Source: Megaleporinus macrocephalus (taxonomy: Eukaryota > Chordata > Actinopteri > Characiformes > Anostomidae). Taken from it: a stretch of 64,000 nucleotides of DNA. This document shows, piece after piece, positions 58,021-64,000 of this stretch (position 1 is its first letter; the number at the start of each line of letters is the position of its first letter). The notes beneath the pieces are model-generated. The model did not search any database. It was not told the DNA's origin and saw only the letters and a program-made list of their open reading frames with translations. The translations under genes were made by a program, and so were the position numbers. The DNA is taken from contig CM038705.1 in assembly GCA_021613375.1 (NCBI GenBank), positions 5,435,864 through 5,499,863 on the forward strand, given 5' to 3'.

Positions 58021-58126
58021 GTGGGTGTCACACTTCCAGTTTGGCTGTTCAATCAGCACCAACTGGTGGGTCTTCCCTGCTGGCGGGGTTAATAAAAGAG
58101 CATTAGTTTTAAGCCCTGTATGTTCT

Positions 58127-58842
58127 CCCTTACAGAAAATAAGTATACTTAAGTTAATTTTATTAAGTATACTTTGTGCAGTTACTATGCTAATGTCATT
58201 GTACTAGTAGTACACTTGTATATGTACTATTTTAATACTTCTTGGGATTAAATTGGCCCACTTTCTAGTTTTTAAAAGTATACGTTTAAGTACACTTTAG
58301 GTGTAAGAGTAGTAAACCAAGTATACAACTAGTTTACATCTTTTGTACTGCAACTACACTAAAAGTAATCTTTACTGTTAGTTTACTAGCTTGTAAGTTT
58401 TCTTTAAGTGAACATAACATAATACTTATAATTTACTGCTTATATTATTGTTGTACTTTAAAGTATATGACTAGGTTTGAGGTTTTTTTCTACTTAAAAT
58501 AGAACTTAACAATGTTTATTTACTCACCAGTGTATAAAATATTTGTAGCTTTCTAAATCTTTAAAAATCTAATTTTAAATAAATATCGTACTGGATGTGT
58601 TTTTGTGCAGAGCAAGAATACTTACTTCTACTATCTCAATCAAAAGATTAAGTACAAGTAAAGACCAAATACACTTAGACTGTTCTATACTTGTCAGTAT
58701 AACCCCAGCATACTTAAGTATAGCTGTGTTTAGTATATCACTAAGAAGTACATAAAAAGTAAACTGAAAGTATACTCACTTCCTTTTAGTTTAAAAGAAG
58801 TAAACTAATGGTACACTTGAATAAACTTCTTTTTTGTAAGGG
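58127..58842. mobile_element. 716-bp MITE with CCCTTAC inverted repeats, nested in the tandem repeat
   Basis: The left end CCCTTACAGAAAATAAGTAT and the right end (minus strand) CCCTTACAAAAAAGAAGTTT form terminal inverted repeats. It interrupts a repeat unit whose uninterrupted siblings read TATATGTTCTTACTCAAGG. Here the left flank ends TGTTCT and the right flank begins CTTACTC, so CT is present on both sides. The interior is rich in AAGTATAC words and has no frame. A truncated relative is at 62641-62773. Confidence 0.8.
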
Positions 58843-59835
58843 CTTACTCAAGGCCAGTAGATAGTTTTGCTAATTTGGCCACAGTTGGAAGCTGAAAGAC
58901 TTCATTCTTATTGGTAGTCTAAACTGTTTGACCTGACTCATGGTTGTGCCAGACTATACTGGCCTTGGGTTGCTTTGTGTACAAGACAGTACCTACCATA
59001 ACCTTCAAATGTGTGACCATTATTGACCTGATTGCTTCCAGTTTGGATGTTCATTTAGCACCGAGCAGAAGCTCTTTCCTGCTTGTGTGTTCAATAAAAG
59101 AGGCCAATAGAGGATTTTGGCAATTTGGCTATGGTTGATTTTCATTGGTGATCCGAACTGATAGATCTGATTGATCTATTTATGTGGGGGCTACCATCAC
59201 CATTGTATGTGTGTTTGTTACTGTGTTTGTTACTGACCTGACTGCTTCCTGGTCAGTCAGCACTAAGCGACGAGTCCTCTTTGCTGCCGTGTTCAATAAA
59301 ATAGCATAAATTTGAAGTGAACTGATTGATCTGACTCACTGTTGTGCCAGACTATGCTAGGCTTGGGCTGCTTTGTGTGGGAGCCAATAACTACCATTAC
59401 CATAAGAGGTTTGGCTGTTACTGACCTGACTGCTTCCAGTTTGGCTGTTCAGTCAGCACCAAGTGATGGGTCTTCCCTGCCGGTGTGTTTAATAAAAGAG
59501 CATTCATTGGAAGTCTTATATGTTCTTACTTAAGGCCAATAGATAATTTTGCCAATTTGGCTACGGTTGGGAGCTGAAAGACTTAATTCTTCTTGTTGAT
59601 GTGAACTGAGTGATCTGACTCACAGTTGTGCCAGACTAAGTGCCAGCACCAAGTGATGGGTCTTCCCTGCCGGCGTGTTCAATAAAAGAGCATTCATTTG
59701 AAGTCCTATATGTTCTTACTCAAGGCCAACGTCACAATATTATTGAAAGGTAGAATTTTGCCAATGTGGCTCTGGGTGGGAGCTAAAGAGTTGATTTTCA
59801 ATGGTGATCCTAACTGATTGATCTGACTCACTGAA

Positions 59836-60830
59836 GAGACCCAGAATTCCCATCACTGCTGTCTTCTTGTGTTTGACCGGGGAATTGCATCAGATCGCAT
59901 AAATCTCTGGGTCATTTAATAAGCTTCACTAGAGCTAATACAGTGATGGGATGGTCCTTAAGAAGGCACTGGGGGGCAGAAATAGCGAGGGAGAGCTAAA
60001 AACTGTACCGAATTGGAGGAAAGGTCTCACCCTCATTAAAAAGAACTTGAACTAGCTCCAGTTAGGGCCCGCTCCTTGCCAGAATGCATTGTGGGTAACT
60101 TAATTTACCCTTGACGGACCTCAGAAAGCCGGTCTCTGTAACGCAGGTACGGGCTAATTCACAGCCATGTGTTATTTATAAGCCAATCAGGCCGTGTGGA
60201 AAGCGCTTCTCAGAAGTCTCAATTGAATCATTTCCACTTTCTTCAGAGGCCAGTGGTCCTCGTTCTCGGTGGGCATTGGAGAAATATCAACAGAACTCAC
60301 TTTGCATTATTGGGAAATAATATTTTGGTTAAGAAGTATTATAAACATGATGTGTGGCTTGCTTAGCTGTTGCACAACGCACTGCGGATCCAGAGCGCTT
60401 GGGTCGGTTTCAACGTGCTCTATTTCATCACACCCTCATTTAGGCCTCTGGTTAACGATTCTCTGGGAGAAATGTCAAATGGAAAACGGATTTGAATTGG
60501 TCGGTTGCAAATTTAGTATCATACGGCAAATCCAAGGAGAAGGAAAGAAAGAGCAGGAAAGAAAGTTGGCTGAATTGAAGCTCACTCTCAATTTCTTCTT
60601 TATTGTCCACTGGAGATAGTGCTTTCTTTTCAGCAGCTTTCAAGGAAAAGACCCCCTTTCCAACTAGAGAAGAGTTTTCCCACAATTCCCGGCCCACAAC
60701 GGCCGAGTGTGCCAACACGGCACAAAAGAATTATATCATTTTGGCCAATAAGACATGGAGCCTGTTATGGCCCACGCTTTCAGCTCTTACCTGCTGATGT
60801 ATAATCTTTTCAGTGTGACTGTAAACTGTG
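59836..60830. other. Longest non-repetitive island at the right side, candidate conserved element
   Basis: About 1 kb without any of the window's repeats, with words such as CATTATTGGGAAATAATATT and AGCCAATCAGG. Frames of 60-116 residues overlap on both strands with no domain. If the region holds something functional I would expect an enhancer-type element, but that is a guess. Confidence 0.4.
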
Positions 60831-61251
60831 AAACTAACATATTAATTTTATCTATTATTCACACATTTACTGTTTTTTATTTCTATTTATTTAACCGACA
60901 GATACATGAGCGGTGAAAGTGATAAATACTTATTGGTTTAAGAGGTTATGGCTTTGAAAGTAATTTGCAATTTTTCTTTTCTTTCTTACAGTGGTCTTAT
61001 CATGGTGCGTATCATAAAAACAAAAATTCGGCCACTTTTTTTTAATAAAAGACTTTAATTTAGTATGTAAACACAGTCAGAGTTTCTAAACAGTCACGTA
61101 CCAGTTCATACAGTCCATATATTAAGAATGAACTGCAAAGCAAGTTGTTGTGATGTCACAAAACCAACACATTTGCACACATCCGCCTATTTATTATGTA
61201 ACAGTTTAGCTCCACCCGTTCAACCTACAGCAGTTTAACCCCACCCATTCA
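60831..61251. other. Intergenic, likely old repeat in its second half
   Basis: 61140-61250 has CAGTTTAGCTCCACCC twice in variant form (near 61203 and 61230), a style seen in fish dispersed repeats. No gene. Confidence 0.4.
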
Positions 61252-61675
61252 AGTGTGCGTGGCACGGTGGTGGTCAGCATGGTGGTGTAGTGGTCAGTAT
61301 TTGGTGTAGTGGTTAGTATGGTGGTGTAGTGGTCAGTATTTGGTGTAGTGGTTAGTATGGTGGTGTAGTGGTCAGTATTTGGTGTAGTGGTTAGTATGGT
61401 GGTGTAGTGGTCAGTATTTGATGTAGTGGTTAGTATGGTGGTGTACATATACATTTACAGCATTTAGCAGACGGTCTTAGTACGGTGATGTAGTGGTCAG
61501 TACGGTGGTGTAGTGGTTAGTATGGTGGTGTAGTGGTTAGTATGGTGGTGTAGTGGTTAGTACGGTGGTGTAGTGGTTAGTATGGTGGTGTAGTGGTTAG
61601 TCCGGTGGTGTAGTGGTTTGTATGGTGGTGTAGTGGTTAGTACGGTGGTGTAGTGGTTAGTATAGTGGTGTAGTG
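61252..61675 (+). repeat. 20-bp array of an A-box-like unit from a tRNA-like SINE head
   Basis: The unit TACGGTGGTGTAGTGGTTAG repeats every 20 bases from about 61495 to 61675. The left part (61270-61445) alternates it with TATTTGGTGTAGTGGT, and a scrap with ACATTTACAGCATTTAGCAG interrupts at 61447-61480. About 18 copies of GTAGTGGT. TGGTGTAGTGG fits the pol III A-box consensus TRGYNNARNNG. Confidence 0.85.
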
Positions 61676-61830
61676 GTCTGTACTATCTCCTCACAGTAAG
61701 ATGATCTGGGTTGGATTCCCGGTCTGGGTGGTTCTGTGTGGAGTGTGTATGTTCTCCCCGTGCTTGAGTGGGTTTCCTCTGGGTACTCTGGTTTCCTTCT
61801 ACAGTCCAAACATCTATAATCAAATAAAGA
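61676..61830 (+). mobile_element. Remainder of a tRNA-like fish repeat with degenerate B box
   Basis: CTCCTCACAGTAAGATGATC, GGGTTGGATTCCCGG (one base off the B-box core GTTCGANTCC), GTGTGTATGTTCTCCCCGTG and GGGTTTCCTCTGGGTACTCT follow in the order of the well-known teleost repeat that begins GGCACGGTGG. Together with the array to its left this is a SINE-like unit whose A-box part has expanded. Confidence 0.65.
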
Positions 61831-62640
61831 AACTATGTAATTCACTTGGTCACTTGAAAGATACATGGTTTACTTGGTTATCCAGCCATATAACAGATTT
61901 AATTTAACTCAAAATTTAGTTTAGATATTTTGCTCTAATTAATCAGCTTCTCTTACAGTGTTGCCAATATTATAACCAAGTATGTGCTCAAATGTAAGGC
62001 TGACATATATTTGGTAGATGGTAGATGGTAGATGGTAGATATTATAAAATGCCATAAAGTTACAACACAAGAGACTCCAAGTGCAACCGCCCCGCCTGCC
62101 CTGCCAGTAGTTACGCCACTGCTTCCTTATGTGGAACACATGTTAATGTAAATCACCGGCACTGAAGTGGCGTACTCAGTTGGTGCGAGCTCTGAGCCCT
62201 GAGCACTTTCCCTTTTTGTCCCCGCTGTGAGTGATAACTGATCTTCGGGGAATACACGTACTAAAATATCGCACCCGCTCACGCCCAAAACCCTGCTGTA
62301 TAATTGGAAATGTTTGGGTGTTTTTAACCCTGCATCTGTACAGCAGCCATTCCTGTCACTTTACCTGATAACAGTCATGGGAATTACAGCTGAGGCCCTC
62401 GAATACAGGCCCCCACTGGGCCCCACAAGCCCACACGCACTGATAGCAGGAGCTTTGTACAGTAGCCCAGCGCTGCAGGAGATATGAGAACGGCGCCTGG
62501 TGTGTCTCTGAACCGCCCAAAGGTTTCGCTATAACAGTCAGTGCTGGGACAGATTGCGAGTGAGCGTCTATTGACCTCATGACCTCGTGTCGTCACTCCA
62601 TGGTCGGTGTCCTGCCCATTTTAGGGGCTAAGTAAGTCTA
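61831..62640. other. Intergenic, non-repetitive
   Basis: It has a short GGTAGATGGTAGAT run near 62010-62040. The segment 62150-62630 is GC-balanced and unique in the window; no gene is supported. Confidence 0.4.
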
Positions 62641-62773
62641 CCCTTACAAAAACAAGTATACTTAAAGTTCATTTTATTAAGTAAATGTAAGTAACGTTAA
62701 AGTATTTTTTCGAATTATACTTTATGTAGTTAGTATACTAATATCTGCGTACTAGTAGCACACTTGTATACAC
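62641..62773 (+). mobile_element. CCCTTAC MITE, one-ended copy
   Basis: It starts CCCTTACAAAAACAAGTATA and shares GTTCATTTTATTAAGTA-like and GTACTAGTAGCACACTTGTA-like sequence with 58127-58240. It is cut off where the following minisatellite begins. Confidence 0.75.
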
Positions 62774-64000
62774 TACTGGTCAAAAGTTTTAAATCACTAC
62801 CAGTCAAACGTTTTAGTACACAACCAGTGAAATGTTTTAGTACACTACCAGTGAAATGTTTTAGATACACTACCAGTCAAACGTTTTAGTACACTACCAG
62901 CCAAACATTTTAGATACACTACCAGTCAAATGTTTTAGTACACTACCAGTCAAACGTTTTAGTACACTACCAGTCAAACGTTTTAGATACACTACCAGTC
63001 AAATGTTTTAGTACACTACCAGTCAAACGTTTTAGTACACTACCAGCCAAACGTTTTAGATACACTACCAGTCAAACGTTTTAGTACACTACCAGTGAAA
63101 TGTTTTAGATACACTACCAGTCAAACGTTTTAGTACACTACCAGTGAAATGTTTTAGATACACTACCAGTCAAACGTTTTAGATACACTACCAGTCAAAC
63201 GTTTTAGTACACTACTAGTCAAACGTTTTAGTACACTACCAGCCAAACGTTTTAGTACACTACTAGTCAAACGTTTTAGTACACTACCAGTCAAACGTTT
63301 TAGATACACTACCCGTCAAACGTTTTAGTACACTACCAGCCAAACGTTTTAGTACACTACTAGTCAAACGTTTTAGATACACTACCAGTCAAATGTTTTA
63401 GTACACTACCAGTCAAACGTTTTAGTACACTACCAATCAAACATTTTAGATACACTACCAGTCAAACGTTTTAGATACACTACCAGCCAAACGTTTTAGT
63501 ACACTACCAGTCAAACGTTTAGATACACTACCAGTCAAACGTTTTAGATACACTACCAGCCAAACGTTTTAGATACACTACCAGTCAAACGTTTTAGATA
63601 CACTACCAGCGAAACGTTTAAGATCACTACCAGCGAAACGTTTTAGATACACTACCAGTCAAACATTTTAGATACACTACCAGTCAAACGTTTTAGTACA
63701 CTACCAGGTAAACGTTTCAGTACACTACCAGATAAACGTTTTAGATACACTACCAGTCAAACATTTTAGCACACTACCAGCCAAATGTTTTAGATACACT
63801 ACCAGCCAAATGTTTTAGATCACTACCAGCCAAACGTTTAGATACACTACTAGTCAAACGTTTTAGATACACTACTAGTCAAACGTTTTAGTACACTACC
63901 AGTCAAACGTTTTAGATACACTACCAGCCAAACGTTTTAGATACACTACCAGTCAAACGTTTTAGATACACTACCAGCCAAACGTTTTAGATCACTACCA
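62765..64000. repeat. 24/25-bp minisatellite resembling a Tc1/mariner terminus
   Basis: The unit is ACACTACCAGTCAAACGTTT plus TAGT or TAGAT, so 24 and 25 bases alternate irregularly; about 50 units, running past the window end. The first unit reads CACTACTGGTCAAAAGTTTT, very close to the tip CACTACCGGTCAAAAGTTT of a common fish Tc1/mariner-type element. No matching opposite end or transposase is seen here. Confidence 0.93.

Larger units (their letters stand above)
56690..59835 (+). repeat. Tandem repeat of about 200-290 bp with AATAAAAGAGCATT, interrupted
   Basis: Recurring words in fixed order are GACTCATGGTTGTGCCAGAC, TACTGACCTGACTGCTTCCA, GTTTGGCTGTTCAATCAGCA, GGGTCTTCCCTGC, AATAAAAGAGCATT, CTATATGTTCTTACTCAAGG and GGCCAATAGAT. 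CAGTTTGGCTGTTCA-type landmarks fall at about 56781, 58038, 59040 and 59438, with shortened units at 57036, 59248 and 59640. Subtracting the 716-bp insertion, the 58038-59040 spacing is 286 bases. Units carry a polyadenylation-like AATAAA, so an LTR or retroposon origin is possible but not shown. Confidence 0.75.

Overview
This window looks like gene-poor, repeat-dense DNA from a ray-finned fish. I infer a teleost, possibly an ostariophysan, because several repeats match types I recognise from teleost genomes. These are Tc1/mariner-like ends, hAT-like miniature elements that start near a CAGTGG motif, a tRNA-like SINE with the phrase CTAACCCCCAACTGCTCC, and the CATTTACAGCATTTAGCAGA motif. These matches are from memory, not from a search. 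The sequence contains no protein-coding gene, exon, rRNA or tRNA that I could support. The long open frames lie in tandem arrays. Where the repeat length is a multiple of three, or the unit lacks stops, a frame stays open by default.

Layout. 0-6 kb: dispersed repeats (called R1, R2 and R3 here), a LINE 3' remnant on the minus strand, a long (AT)n tract and a palindromic CACATGTG-rich array. 6.8-8.8 kb: a 2-kb array of TCAGTTCCTTGG-type units with a 224-bp higher-order period. 9-13.3 kb: ATT microsatellites, a 66-81-bp array, then arrays of 42, 21 and 104 bp. 14-20.4 kb: one 31-bp minisatellite family at four separate sites. 20.7-22.2 kb: a hAT-like miniature element carrying a 36-bp array. 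23.2-24.3 kb: a homopurine tract and a TAATTA-containing 21-bp array. 25-28.1 kb: broken Tc1-like transposase pieces, a nested element and local triplication. 28.1-31.2 kb: a 50-bp array, a perfect hairpin and an inverted SINE-derived minisatellite. 33-35.8 kb: a 2.8-kb array of 22-bp units. 36.9-38.3 kb: a tandem array of units bounded by inverted repeats, with a LINE reverse-transcriptase motif in each. 39-45 kb: SINE, Tc1-like MITE, R1, R3 and another MITE. 48-53 kb: C-rich, CCAAT-box and CTCAGAGACT arrays. 54-59.8 kb: a hAT-like element and a tandem repeat of about 200-290 bp interrupted by other insertions. 61.2-64 kb: an array of a pol III A-box-like 20-mer, then an array of a 24/25-bp unit that resembles the tip of a Tc1/mariner inverted repeat. 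That last array runs off the window.

The recurring theme is that many minisatellites appear to have grown out of pieces of mobile elements: an inverted-repeat tip, a tRNA-like head, a SINE middle, a MITE interior and a MITE end. Non-repetitive islands between the repeats (for example 41.45-42.16, 48.46-48.98 and 59.84-60.83 kb) are the best places to look for conserved noncoding elements, but conservation cannot be judged from one sequence.
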